The notes: a model not told the origin generated them from the sequence alone. Positions 30,172-38,833 are shown, numbered from the stretch's first letter. The stretch is DNA of 64,000 nucleotides from Streptomyces cynarae (GCF_025642135.1 NZ_CP106793.1:5610001-5674000); one strand, 5' to 3'. Numbers and translations are program-made.

Positions 30172-30587
30172 CGGCGTCGAGCAAACAGTCCAGCGCACTC
30201 GCACAGCCCCTGAGCCTGCCCTCGGCCGGCCGGACGGCCGCCTACCTCGGGCTACTGGTGCTCGGTGCGGTCGTCGGCGTGGCGGGCAGTCTGGTGCAGG
30301 GCGCCTGGTTCCCCGGCGGACTGCTCCTCGCGCTCGCGGGCGCGGCCGGACTCTTCCTGGGCGGGGCCCGGGCCACCGGGTCCCGAGCGGGGGCTCTCGC
30401 GCCCGCCGCCGGGTGGATGGTCGCCGTCGTTCTGCTCACCGCCAGCCGCCCCGAGGGCGACTTCCTGTTCGGCGCGGGCGTCGGCTCGTACCTGTTCCTG
30501 CTCGGCGGAATGGCCGTCGCTGTGATGTGCGCCACCCTTGCCCACGGGCGGCAACCCGGTCGCCCCGGCGCCCGACTTGGCAAGTGA
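30168..30587 (+). CDS. DUF6113-like integral membrane protein
   Basis: A 139-residue hydrophobic protein with about four membrane helices, two of them rich in Gly/Ala ([19 protein letters not shown] and the [12 protein letters not shown] region), and short polar ends. Its ATG overlaps the mshB stop as ATGA, so it is co-translated with mshB. I assign it to the DUF6113 group on size, topology and its position after mshB, which recurs in Streptomyces. The function is unknown. A direct role in mycothiol metabolism is not implied by anything in the sequence. Confidence 0.75.
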   Translation: MTASSKQSSALAQPLSLPSAGRTAAYLGLLVLGAVVGVAGSLVQGAWFPGGLLLALAGAAGLFLGGARATGSRAGALAPAAGWMVAVVLLTASRPEGDFLFGAGVGSYLFLLGGMAVAVMCATLAHGRQPGRPGARLGK

Positions 30588-30725
30588 CGTACCACTTCGT
30601 CGTTGCGAGGCATGGGATGTCCCCCGCGAAACGCGGTGCGGACGTGGGGGTCCCGTGCGGGTTTCCCTCGCGGGGGCGGTCTACGTGGCGCAAGCGGCCA
30701 GTATGGTGGTGCGCGCCGCCGAGCC

Positions 30726-30766
30726 TCCCCCACGCTCTCGGCTTCGCTCGAGCAGGGGGGACCCCC
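30726..30766 (-). repeat. interspersed palindromic element, GGGGGTCCCC family
   Basis: On the minus strand: GGGGGTCCCCCC-TGCTCGAGCG-AAGCCGAGAGC-GTGGGGGA, 41 bases. It matches the element at 61448-61488 at all but a few positions. It has an internal GGGGGTCCCC palindrome, a CTCGAG centre and complementary outer G/C runs, so it can fold into a hairpin. Here it is intergenic, between the DUF6113-like gene and the Gly/Pro-rich protein. Confidence 0.7.
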
Positions 30767-30814
30767 ACCTGTTGAGGTCGAAACAGGCGGTGGAGCCAAC
30801 CGGGAGAACCTGCC

Positions 30815-33148
30815 TTGAGTCGTGAAACTGACAGCTCGTCCGCCGGGCCCAACGGGCGTGGCCCAGCCGCGTACCCGTCGGGGACGCCGCCGTACGGGAC
30901 CCCCCTGGCTGCCGAGGACGGTGTCGACGCGAGCCGTTCGGCCTCGCCGTCGGAGGAACGCAAGACCGAGACCACGCTGACGACGCGCATCCGGATCAAC
31001 ATCCCCGGATCCCGGCCCATTCCGCCGGTCGTCGTGCGCACCCCCGTCGCGGACGCCGACAGCGCGACGGACGAAGCGGCCTCCGACACGCGGGCGACGA
31101 GCTCCGTGAGCGCGCTCAGCACCTTCGACCCGCCCGCCGAGCCCGCCGCGCAGTCCGAGGAGAAGACGGCGACGAGCGACTGGTTCGCGCCGCGCAAGTC
31201 CGCGGCGGCCAAGGGTGCTGCGGGCAGTGGGTCGACCAACGGCGCGGGGCTGCCCGGGGCTTCGGGCATACGAAGCGCGGGCGGCGCGTCGGGCGTGGGG
31301 GCGCCGGGCGAGGGCGCTGGTGCCGCAGCGGGTGCCGGTACGGGTGCGCGGGGCAGCAACGGGCCCTTCGGCGGCCCTGGTGCGCCGAGTGGTCCGGGCG
31401 CGGGTGGCACGCGACCAGGTGGCCCGGGGGCGAACGGCGCGGGTGGCGCGCGTCCCGGAGCTTCCGGTGCTCCGGGCGCACGACCCGGAGAGGTCACGGG
31501 CGGCGCGGGCTCCTTCGGCGCACGCCCGGGCGGTACGAACGGCGCGGGACTCCCGGGTGCCACCGGCGCCGGACCTGTCGCGCCGGGGCACGGCGGCGGC
31601 ACCGGCTCCTTCGACGTGTCCGACGCGGTGGCGGCGAGCACGGCCTCCTTCCCGGTGATCGGCGCCGAGGAGAGCCCCGAACCCCGCCGCGACGGCCTTC
31701 CGTACTTCTCGGAGCCGGGCCGGCACGGCCCGTCCGGCCCGACCAGCGGCCCGGTCACCGGCGACAGCACGGTCGCCTCGGGCCCCGGCGGCCCCGGCCT
31801 GACCGCTCCCGGCACGGGTCCCGGCGGCCCGGGCCTCCTGGCGCCCGGCATCCAGAGCACCCACGGCGGACCACTGGGCCCGGGAGCCCCCGGAGCGTCC
31901 AGCGCGCCCGGCGTGCCCGGAGCCGCCACGGGCCAGGGCCGTCCCGGCGGCGGGCTCAGTGACGACACCGCGATCCTCACCCCGCAGAAGCCCGCCCCCG
32001 AACCGGGCCCCCAGGGCTTCGGCGGCCCCGGCGGCAACGTCTCAGGGCACACCGTCACCAGCGGCATCCCCGTCGTGCCGTCGGGCGACCGCAGCGGCCC
32101 GTTCGGCCCGGGCTCCCCGTCGCAGGCGCCGACGCCGCACACGACCCCGAAGCTGCCCGACGCGCCCAAGCAGCAGAACACCGCCGCCGCGAAGCCGGCC
32201 AAGAAGAAGGGCCGCAGCAAGCTGGTCCTCCTGGGCGGCGGCGTGGTCCTCGTCGCCGGTGTCGCCTACGGCGCCGGACTGCTCATGAACCACTCCGACG
32301 TGCCCAAGGGCACCACGGTGCTCGGCGTCGACATCGGCGGCGGCACCCGGGACGAGGCGGTCGAGAAGCTCGACGCCGCGCTGGGCAGCCGGATCGACAA
32401 ACCCCTGCAACTGTCGGTCGACGGCAAGTCGGTCCCCCTCAGGCCGGACCAGGCAGGACTCCAGTTCGACAGCAAGGCCACCGTCGCCGCCGCCGCGACG
32501 AGCGACTACAACCCGGTGTCGGTGATCGGCTCGCTGTTCGGACAGCACCGTGTGGTCCAGCCCGTCATGCCCGTCGACGAGGAGAAGCTGCAGGCCGCCC
32601 TGCAGCGCGTCGCGGGCGGCTCCGGGTCGATGGTCGAGGGCACGATCAGGTTCGAGCCCGGCCGGGCGGTTGCCGTGTACGGCAAGGCCGGCAAGGGGAT
32701 CGACGTCCCCGCGTCCGTCGCGGCCGTCGAGGAGGCGTACCGCACCCAGGTGGAGACCGGCTCCGGCACGCCCGTGCGGGTGGCCACCACGACCCGGCAG
32801 CCGACGGTCACGAACGCCGAGGTCGACCGGGAGATGAAGGAGTTCGCCGAGCCGGCGATGTCCGGCAAGGTGACGGTGCGGACGGACGCGACGCACGTGG
32901 TGCTGATGAGTCCGCAGAAGTCGCTGTGGAAGTTCCTGAGGGTGACGGCTGTCAACGGCAAGCTGGTCGACAAGCCCGACGTGACCGCCCTGAAGACGCT
33001 CTACGGCCAGGCGTTCGACGGCGTGCTCATCACCCGGGCCAACGGCCAGAAGACGCCTGTGACACCCCAGGACGTCTACGTCGCCCTGCGCCAGGCACTG
33101 CTGAGCAAGACCAACCGGGTCGCGGTCATCAACACGAACCCGAGCTGA
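30815..33148 (+). CDS. Gly/Pro-rich single-pass protein with VanW-associated (PG_binding_4-like) repeats
   Basis: A 777-residue protein. Residues 1-465 are low-complexity (GAPG, GPGG, SGP repeats) and probably disordered in the cytoplasm. A membrane helix (SKLVLLGGGVVLVAGVAYGAG) follows at about 470-490, then an extracellular part. That part begins KGTTVLGVDIGGGTRDEAVEKL and contains two putative peptidoglycan-binding repeats like those found beside VanW domains. No VanW domain follows. The TTG start at 30815 has a GGGAGA site nine bases upstream. It is probably a cell-wall-facing protein linked to the envelope; the exact role is unknown. A strong hairpin follows. Confidence 0.8.
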   Translation: MSRETDSSSAGPNGRGPAAYPSGTPPYGTPLAAEDGVDASRSASPSEERKTETTLTTRIRINIPGSRPIPPVVVRTPVADADSATDEAASDTRATSSVSALSTFDPPAEPAAQSEEKTATSDWFAPRKSAAAKGAAGSGSTNGAGLPGASGIRSAGGASGVGAPGEGAGAAAGAGTGARGSNGPFGGPGAPSGPGAGGTRPGGPGANGAGGARPGASGAPGARPGEVTGGAGSFGARPGGTNGAGLPGATGAGPVAPGHGGGTGSFDVSDAVAASTASFPVIGAEESPEPRRDGLPYFSEPGRHGPSGPTSGPVTGDSTVASGPGGPGLTAPGTGPGGPGLLAPGIQSTHGGPLGPGAPGASSAPGVPGAATGQGRPGGGLSDDTAILTPQKPAPEPGPQGFGGPGGNVSGHTVTSGIPVVPSGDRSGPFGPGSPSQAPTPHTTPKLPDAPKQQNTAAAKPAKKKGRSKLVLLGGGVVLVAGVAYGAGLLMNHSDVPKGTTVLGVDIGGGTRDEAVEKLDAALGSRIDKPLQLSVDGKSVPLRPDQAGLQFDSKATVAAAATSDYNPVSVIGSLFGQHRVVQPVMPVDEEKLQAALQRVAGGSGSMVEGTIRFEPGRAVAVYGKAGKGIDVPASVAAVEEAYRTQVETGSGTPVRVATTTRQPTVTNAEVDREMKEFAEPAMSGKVTVRTDATHVVLMSPQKSLWKFLRVTAVNGKLVDKPDVTALKTLYGQAFDGVLITRANGQKTPVTPQDVYVALRQALLSKTNRVAVINTNPS

Positions 33149-33157
33149 CCGCACCGC

Positions 33158-33193
33158 ACAGGGGGCGCCCGGTGACGACCGGGCGCCCCCTGT
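33158..33193 (+). terminator. strong terminator
   Basis: Perfect 16-bp stem ACAGGGGGCGCCCGGT / ACCGGGCGCCCCCTGT with a GACG loop, ten bases after the stop. Confidence 0.9.
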
Positions 33194-33223
33194 CATGCCG
33201 CAGACATGACATCTGTCATGCCG
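33191..33223 (+). promoter_or_regulatory. TGTCATG operator-like repeats before the ABC/two-component operon
   Basis: TGTCATGCCG occurs twice (33191-33200 and 33214-33223), and CATGACA-TC-TGTCATG (33205-33220) is a perfect 7+7 inverted repeat. The group ends 55 bases before the ABC ATPase start, a natural place for a response-regulator binding site. The first copy shares bases with the upstream terminator. Confidence 0.5.
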
Positions 33224-33278
33224 GAGTGACGACACCCGGCACTGCCGTCCACGCCCCCGGCCCCGGGACGATGGGTCC

Positions 33279-34202
33279 ATGACGACGACAGTGTCGGCCA
33301 CCGACGTGGTGGTCGGGTTCGATCAGGTGACCAAGGCCTACGGGGACGTACGGGCCGTGGACGGCTTGTCGCTCGAGCTGCACCCGGGGGAGACCGTGGC
33401 CCTGCTGGGGCCCAACGGCGCGGGCAAGTCGACCACCCTCGACCTGCTCCTCGGGCTCAAGCCGGCCGACAGCGGCTCCGTGCGCGTGTTCGGGACCAGC
33501 CCGCGCGAGGCCATCGTCGCCGGGCGCGTGGGCGCCATGCTGCAGAGCGGCGGCCTGATGGACGAGGTCACGGTCGCCGAACTGGTCAAGCTCGGCTGCG
33601 ATCTGCACCCGAGGCCGTACAAGGTCACCGACGTGCTCGCCCGCGCGGGCATCGCGCAGATCGCCGACCGCAAGGTCAACAAGCTCTCCGGCGGCCAGGC
33701 CCAGCGCGTCCGCTTCGCCCTCGCCACCGCCGGCGACAGCGACCTGATCGTCCTCGACGAGCCGACCACCGGCATGGACGTCTCTGCCCGCCATGCCTTC
33801 TGGGCCACCATGCGGGAGCAGGCGGACCAGGGGCGGACGGTCCTGTTCGCCACGCACTACCTGGAAGAGGCCGACGCGATCGCGGACCGCGTGCTCGTGC
33901 TGCACCGCGGGCGGCTCCTCGCCGACGGCACCGCCGCCGAGATCAAGGCGAAGGCCGGCGCCCGCCGCGTCCGCTTCGACCTTCAGGGGCCGATCGACGA
34001 GGCCCCGCTGCGCGCGCTGCCTTTCCTGACCGCGATGGACGTTTCCGGGCAGACCGTACGCATCCAGTCCTCCGACGCCGACGCGACCGTCCACGCGCTG
34101 TACGGGCTCGGCGTCTACCCCCGCAACCTCGAAGTCGCCGGGCTCGGGCTCGAGCAGGCGTTCGTCGCGATCACCGAGGCCGAGGAGGCCAAGCAGTCAT
34201 GA
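33279..34202 (+). CDS. ABC-2 type exporter ATPase
   Basis: About 307 residues; Walker A LLGPNGAGKSTT, signature LSGGQAQRV, Walker B LIVLDEPTTG and H-loop ATHY, followed by a C-terminal extension of about 70 residues common in DrrA/YvfR-type ATPases. It is the first gene of a four-gene operon: ATPase, permease, sensor kinase, response regulator, each overlapping or nearly touching the next. Such sets usually detect and expel a membrane-active compound or drug. No substrate can be read from the sequence. Confidence 0.92.
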   Translation: MTTTVSATDVVVGFDQVTKAYGDVRAVDGLSLELHPGETVALLGPNGAGKSTTLDLLLGLKPADSGSVRVFGTSPREAIVAGRVGAMLQSGGLMDEVTVAELVKLGCDLHPRPYKVTDVLARAGIAQIADRKVNKLSGGQAQRVRFALATAGDSDLIVLDEPTTGMDVSARHAFWATMREQADQGRTVLFATHYLEEADAIADRVLVLHRGRLLADGTAAEIKAKAGARRVRFDLQGPIDEAPLRALPFLTAMDVSGQTVRIQSSDADATVHALYGLGVYPRNLEVAGLGLEQAFVAITEAEEAKQS

Positions 34203-34930
34203 TCTCGCTCATCAGGCTGGAACTCACCCGCGCCCTGCGCAATCGCAAGTTCCTGTTCTTCTCGGTGATCTACCCGTCGGTCATCTTCCTGCTGGTCTCC
34301 AACCAGACGGGCAACGTCGACGGCACCGGCCTGAGCGTCGCGAAGTACGTCATGGTCTCCATGGCCTCCTTCGGCGCCCTGACCGCCGTCCTGATGGGCA
34401 ACAGCGAGCGCATCGCCAAGGAACGGGAGGGCGGCTGGGTGCGGCAGCTGCGGCTGACCCCGCTGCCCGGGCGCGGGTACGTCCTCGCCAAGACGGCCGG
34501 CGCGGCCGTGGTGAGCCTGCCGTCCATCGTGGTGGTCTTCCTGGTCGCCGCCGCCGTGAAGGACGTACGGCTGGACACCTGGCAGTGGTTCGCCCTCACC
34601 GGCGTCATCTGGGCCGGCAGCCTGGTCTTCGCCGCGCTCGGCGTCGCCATCGGCTACCTCGCCTCCGGGGACGCGGTCCGCCCGATCACGATGATCGTCT
34701 ACTTCGGCCTGTCGATCCTCGGCGGCCTGTGGATGCCGTCCTCCTCCTTCCCGACCTGGCTGCAGGACATCGCCAAGTGGCTGCCCACCCACGCGTACGC
34801 TGCCCTCGGACGGGCCATCGAACAGAGCCAGGCCCCCCACGCCCAGGACATCGCCATCCTTGTCGCCTTCTTCCTCCTCTTCGCGGGCGGCGCGGCCTGG
34901 CTGTACCGGAAGGACACGCTGAAGGCGTGA
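34199..34930 (+). CDS. ABC-2 type exporter permease
   Basis: About 243 residues with six hydrophobic segments and the ABC-2 layout: a short N-terminus with a first helix (KFLFFSVIYPSVIFLLV), a central region and a last helix before LYRKDTLKA. The ATG overlaps the ATPase stop as ATGA, so the transporter halves are coupled. The motif WMPSSSFPTWLQDIAKWLPT near the end is the usual ABC-2 extracellular re-entrant loop region. Two copies would pair with two ATPases. Confidence 0.9.
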   Translation: MISLIRLELTRALRNRKFLFFSVIYPSVIFLLVSNQTGNVDGTGLSVAKYVMVSMASFGALTAVLMGNSERIAKEREGGWVRQLRLTPLPGRGYVLAKTAGAAVVSLPSIVVVFLVAAAVKDVRLDTWQWFALTGVIWAGSLVFAALGVAIGYLASGDAVRPITMIVYFGLSILGGLWMPSSSFPTWLQDIAKWLPTHAYAALGRAIEQSQAPHAQDIAILVAFFLLFAGGAAWLYRKDTLKA

Positions 34931-34935
34931 GCAGC

Positions 34936-36135
34936 ATGACGGAAGACCTGCGGTCGGACGAGGTCCGGGCGGAGCGGCTGATGCGCATGGGCCGGCCGCC
35001 CCGCAACCGGCGCGAGCTGCTGCGCAAGATCCTGTGGATCGGCGTGTGGCTCGTCTTCCTCAGCTCGCCGGTCCACGACCTCGCCTCCGGCCGCCACACC
35101 ACCGGCGGCACCGCGGCCGGCTGGCTGGGGCTGGCGGCCTTCGTCGCGGTCTATCTCTCGCTGCTCTTCCGGAACATGGGCAGGCCCTACACCCGCCGGT
35201 TCATCGGCGGCATCGTCGTCGTCCTCGCCGCACTCGCCACGCTGCTGAACCTCACCCTCGGCCCGTCGAACTGGCTGGGCCTGTTCGTGTACGTCTCCGT
35301 GGCCTGCGGAGCGACGCTCCCCCTGCGGACGGCGTACTGGGCGATCCCCGCAACGGGCGCCGTCATGGCCCTGGTGGGCTTCCAGGGCGCCGCGGCGGAC
35401 GAGGTGGAGAACCTGCTGCTGCTGGTGGTGCTCATCGGCTACGCGATGACGGGCGTCGGCCAACTGGTGCGAACGACGATCGAGCTGCGCAAGGCCCGTG
35501 CCACCGTCGCCCAGCTCGCCGCCAACGAGGAGCGGCTGCGCCTGGCCCGCGATCTGCACGACCTGCTCGGCCACTCGCTGTCCTTGATCACGCTGAAGAG
35601 CGAGCTGGCCGGCCGCATGCTCCCCGACCACCCCGAGAAGGCGGCGCAGCAGGTGGCCGACATCGAACGGGTCAGCCGTCAGGCCCTCGTCGACGTGCGT
35701 GAGGCGGTCACCGGGTACCGGCGCCCGCGCCTGTCCGCGGAACTGGCGGGCGCGCAGGTCGCCCTCACGGCGGCCGGAGTCACGGCCGACATACCCGCGG
35801 AACCCGACCTCACCGGGGTCGCGGAGGAGAGCGAGTCCGTCCTCGCCTGGGCGCTGCGCGAGGCGGTCACCAACGTCGTACGGCACAGCGGCGCCGGCCG
35901 CTGCACGATAGAGGTACTGCAACGGCAGACCCTCGACGGGCGGATGCTGGAACTCTCCGTCGAGGACGACGGGTCGGGAGGCGCGGGCAACGGCCCGGGC
36001 AACGGCCTGACAGGGCTGACCGAGCGTCTGGAGAAGGCCGGCGGCACGCTGGAGGCAGAGCGCGTCCGGCATGGTTTCCGGCTGGTCGCACGCGTACCCG
36101 TGGGCGCCTCGCTCCACGTAGGATCCGGGGCATGA
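34936..36135 (+). CDS. sensor histidine kinase (HisKA_3, NarL/DesK type)
   Basis: About 399 residues. The N-terminal sensor part has about five membrane helices (residues 30-175) and no large extracellular domain, so it probably senses within the membrane or through the exporter. The dimerisation/phosphoacceptor block is ARDLHDLLGHSLSL, with the phospho-accepting His near residue 208. The HATPase part has REAVTNVVRHS (N box) and DDGSGG / GNGLTGLTERL (G boxes). The start is uncertain: ATG 34936, or GTG 34927, which overlaps the permease stop as GTGA. Its end overlaps the regulator gene by ATGA. Confidence 0.9.
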   Translation: MTEDLRSDEVRAERLMRMGRPPRNRRELLRKILWIGVWLVFLSSPVHDLASGRHTTGGTAAGWLGLAAFVAVYLSLLFRNMGRPYTRRFIGGIVVVLAALATLLNLTLGPSNWLGLFVYVSVACGATLPLRTAYWAIPATGAVMALVGFQGAAADEVENLLLLVVLIGYAMTGVGQLVRTTIELRKARATVAQLAANEERLRLARDLHDLLGHSLSLITLKSELAGRMLPDHPEKAAQQVADIERVSRQALVDVREAVTGYRRPRLSAELAGAQVALTAAGVTADIPAEPDLTGVAEESESVLAWALREAVTNVVRHSGAGRCTIEVLQRQTLDGRMLELSVEDDGSGGAGNGPGNGLTGLTERLEKAGGTLEAERVRHGFRLVARVPVGASLHVGSGA

Positions 36136-36746
36136 GCCGTGCGATCAAGGTCCTGCTCGCCGAGGACCAGTCGATGGTCCGCGAGGCGCTGGCCGCGCTG
36201 CTGGGCCTGGAGGAGGACATCGAGGTCGTCGCCCAGGTCGCCCGCGGTGACGAGGTACTGGCGGCGGCGCGCGCTCATGAGGTGGACGTGGCGCTGCTGG
36301 ACATCGAGATGCCCGGCGCCACCGGGATCGAGGCGGCGGCCCAGCTGCAGCGCGAGCTGCCGGCACTGAAGGTGGTCGTGCTGACGACCTTCGGCCGCCC
36401 CGGCCATCTGCGCTCCGCGATGGAGGCGGGGGCCGCCGCGTTCCTGGTGAAGGACGCCCCGGCCTCCCAGCTCGCCGAGGCGGTACGGAAGGTGCTCGCC
36501 GGGGAACGGGTCATCGACCCCACGCTCGCGGCGGCCGCCCTGGCAGACGGCGCCAACCCGCTGACGGAGCGCGAACGCGAGATCCTGCGCGCGGCGGCGA
36601 GCGGCGCGACGAACGCCGAGCTGGCGGCTACGCTGCACCTCTCCCAGGGGACGGTCCGGAACTACCTGTCCACCGCCATACAGAAACTGGCGGTGAGGAA
36701 CAGGGCGGAAGCCGTACGGATGGCTCGTGAGAAGGGCTGGCTGTAG
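36132..36746 (+). CDS. response regulator (NarL/FixJ, LuxR-type HTH)
   Basis: A 204-residue regulator. The receiver domain has the acidic pair ED (11-12), phospho-acceptor Asp57 (LLDIEMPG), a Thr in VVLTTFG and Lys in LVKDAPAS. The C-terminal LuxR HTH is LTEREREILRAAASGATNAE onward. It is coupled to the kinase by ATGA and should act on the exporter promoter upstream, where TGTCATG repeats lie. A TAGGAT box lies seven bases before this ATG, so a separate leaderless transcript of the regulator alone is also possible. Confidence 0.93.
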   Translation: MSRAIKVLLAEDQSMVREALAALLGLEEDIEVVAQVARGDEVLAAARAHEVDVALLDIEMPGATGIEAAAQLQRELPALKVVVLTTFGRPGHLRSAMEAGAAAFLVKDAPASQLAEAVRKVLAGERVIDPTLAAAALADGANPLTEREREILRAAASGATNAELAATLHLSQGTVRNYLSTAIQKLAVRNRAEAVRMAREKGWL

Positions 36747-36756
36747 CGGTACCTCT

Positions 36757-37608
36757 TCAGTTCAGCATGGCTCGTGCGGCCCGAGCCTGCCCGCGCACAT
36801 GCTCCGCAGCCGCGTCATCAACGGCGGAGACGATGTCGGCGTACGCATCGAGCTCCGCGGCCCCCCGCAAGAACTCCCCGCGCTGCACCAGAAGCTGCGC
36901 GTGCTCGTACCGCAACCGCGCCGGATGCGAGGGCACCAGCAACGACAACTCCACCGCCCAAAGGGCGACATCCGACCGCTCGGGCCGAGTCGCGGCCCAC
37001 GCCCGGATGTTGTTCAACACCCGCAGTACGACGTCCAGCGGATCGGCAGGGGTGAGCATCGAAGGATCGAGCGGCGCCCCCGTGGCGCCGGCGACCAGCA
37101 TCTCGGCGTCACCCCCGGTCAGCACCCGGCCGCCGTCGAACGGATCGGCCAGCACCTGCTCGTCCGGCGGCCCGAACCCCACGACGAAGTGCCCGGGCAG
37201 TGCGACCCCGTACACCGGCGCCCCCGCCCGCCGCGCCACCTCGATCCACACCACCGAGAGCAGGATCGGCAGCCCGCGCCGCCGCCGCAGCACCGCGTGC
37301 AGCAACGACGACTCCAGTCGCTCGTAATCCGCGCCAGAGCCGCGGAACCCGCAGCGGTCCCCGAGGACGTCCGCCAGCGCCTCGGCCCAGGCCCGCGGCC
37401 CGTCCGGCCGGAACGCCACCAGCCCGGCCAGCCGGTCCAGCTCGATCTGCGCGGCGTCGATCCCGCCCTCGTCCAGCTCCCCGTCCGCCGCCGCGCCCAC
37501 GAGCAGGCACAGCGTCGCGAGATCGGGCCGCTCGGACCGCGCCTCCTCGCCGAACCGCCGCCGCACCTCGGCGGCCCGCTCCGGTTCCGGGGGACGGGGG
37601 CCACGCAT
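36757..37608 (-). CDS. SirB1/transglutaminase-like family protein
   Basis: About 283 residues. The central part (WIEVARRAGAPVYGVALPGH, then ADPFDGG) is the SirB1-type transglutaminase-like fold, and the C-terminal third (RLRYEHAQLLVQRGEFLRGA) looks like a TPR-like helical repeat. The position of the usual transglutaminase Cys is not obvious; the His and Asp are present. The ATG at 37608 follows GAGG by five bases. The gene starts 17 bases after the GNAT gene ends, so the two are probably co-transcribed. The cellular role of this family is not established. Confidence 0.8.
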   Translation of the reverse strand: MRGPRPPEPERAAEVRRRFGEEARSERPDLATLCLLVGAAADGELDEGGIDAAQIELDRLAGLVAFRPDGPRAWAEALADVLGDRCGFRGSGADYERLESSLLHAVLRRRRGLPILLSVVWIEVARRAGAPVYGVALPGHFVVGFGPPDEQVLADPFDGGRVLTGGDAEMLVAGATGAPLDPSMLTPADPLDVVLRVLNNIRAWAATRPERSDVALWAVELSLLVPSHPARLRYEHAQLLVQRGEFLRGAAELDAYADIVSAVDDAAAEHVRGQARAARAMLN

Positions 37609-37625
37609 CACAACCTCGAACCCTC

Positions 37626-38693
37626 TCACGCCACCGGTCCGCGGGAGCCCTCCGGCTCCCGGTAGTGGTGATATGCATGATGCGCCCCGAAACCCAGTCC
37701 CGCGTACAGGGTCCGCGCACCCTCGTTGTCCGTCTCCACCTGGAGCCAGGCCGCCGAGGCGCCCTCGTCGAGGGCCTGCCGGGCCAGCGCCGCCATCACG
37801 GCGGTGGCCAGACCCCGCCGGCGCTGCTCCGGGTCGACCTCGACCGCCGCGAAACCGGCCCACCGCCCGTCCACCACGCACCGCCCGATCGCCGCCGGAG
37901 GGGCACCCTGAGCCCCCGGCACCGTCGCGAACCACACCGAGGGGCCTCCCCCACTCTCGGCTTCTCCCGAGCGGGGGGACCCCCATGAGCGGGGGGACCC
38001 CCCTCCCAGCACCTTCAGGGCCACCTCGCTCACCCCCTTGCGCTGGTAGCGGGCGAGCCACGCCTCGTCGGCCGTGCGGGACAGCTCCACCCCGGGCGCC
38101 TCGCGGTCCGCGAGCGGCGCCAGGGAGCCGGTCCACAGCTCGGCGGTCACCTCCCGCGTCCAGCCGCGCGCTTCGAGCTCCGCGCACAGCAGCTCCTGCG
38201 TGCCCTCCGCTCCGGTCGCGAGCTGTATGTAGGCGGGCAGGCCACGGTCCGTGTACCAGCGCCGTACGGCCGTCAGCGCCTCGTCCAGCGGCAGCCCCGG
38301 GTCGCCGAGGGGCAGCGCCGAGTTGGCCCGCCGCGTGAACCCGGCGGCCGCGCGCAGCTCCCACTCACCGAGCCGCTCCCGCTCCACCGGCTGCCAGGCC
38401 CGGGCGGCGATCCGCGCGAGCTCCTCGTAGGACGCCGCGGGACCCCTGCGACGCGCCGGGGCGGCGGGGACGACCTTGCCCGCGACCAGCGACGATTCCG
38501 CGATCTGGACGCTTTGGCCGTCCCGCCGTGTGATCAGCAGCACACCGTGGTCCCATGATGTGAGAACTCCGACCGTGTCGGTGAACTTCTCACCCTCGGC
38601 GGCATGTTCGTGCCACCGCCGTACGGAGACGCGTTTTCCCACGTCAGCAGCGGTGATGCGGATCTCGAGCCGTCCGCCCGCAGAGATTTCCAC
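37626..38693 (-). CDS. GNAT family N-acetyltransferase with N-terminal extension
   Basis: About 355 residues. The first 80 residues form an extra domain (GKRVSVRRWHEHAAEGEKF) of SH3-like look seen in some Streptomyces acetyltransferases. Residues about 90-350 hold two GNAT-like parts. The acetyl-CoA site is VEVDPEQRRRGLATAVMAAL and the C-terminal core ends GARTLYAGLGFG. A G/S/P-rich insertion (GGGSPRSWGSPRSGEAESGGG) between the two halves is coded by an interspersed repeat (37947-38006). The start is GTG at 38693 with a weak ribosome site. The substrate is unknown. Confidence 0.82.
   Translation of the reverse strand: MEISAGGRLEIRITAADVGKRVSVRRWHEHAAEGEKFTDTVGVLTSWDHGVLLITRRDGQSVQIAESSLVAGKVVPAAPARRRGPAASYEELARIAARAWQPVERERLGEWELRAAAGFTRRANSALPLGDPGLPLDEALTAVRRWYTDRGLPAYIQLATGAEGTQELLCAELEARGWTREVTAELWTGSLAPLADREAPGVELSRTADEAWLARYQRKGVSEVALKVLGGGSPRSWGSPRSGEAESGGGPSVWFATVPGAQGAPPAAIGRCVVDGRWAGFAAVEVDPEQRRRGLATAVMAALARQALDEGASAAWLQVETDNEGARTLYAGLGFGAHHAYHHYREPEGSRGPVA
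37947..38006 (-). repeat. interspersed GGGGGTCCCC element within the GNAT gene
   Basis: On the minus strand: GGGGGTCCCCCCGCTCATG, then GGGGGTCCCCCCGCTCGGGA and GAAGCCGAGAGTGGGGGAGG. It belongs to the same family as 61448-61488, with the head duplicated. It is read in frame as Gly/Ser/Pro-rich protein sequence, 20 residues per 60 bases, without breaking the gene. Confidence 0.65.
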
Positions 38694-38833
38694 AGGTCAG
38701 TTCACCCCTCCTGTTCGGATCATGCCCCGGAACGGAGATACTAGGTGCGGGCATCGACGACGCCGCGCTCCCGCGCGCCAGGCGGCGGAGCCTGAGGAGG
38801 CCCGCCAGCGCCCTATCGAGGAGGAACGACAGC

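Noticed and set aside
30436..32220. A 594-codon minus-strand Pro/Gly-rich frame
   Set aside because: It is the mirror of the low-complexity region of the plus-strand protein at 30815; repetitive G/C codons keep both strands open.
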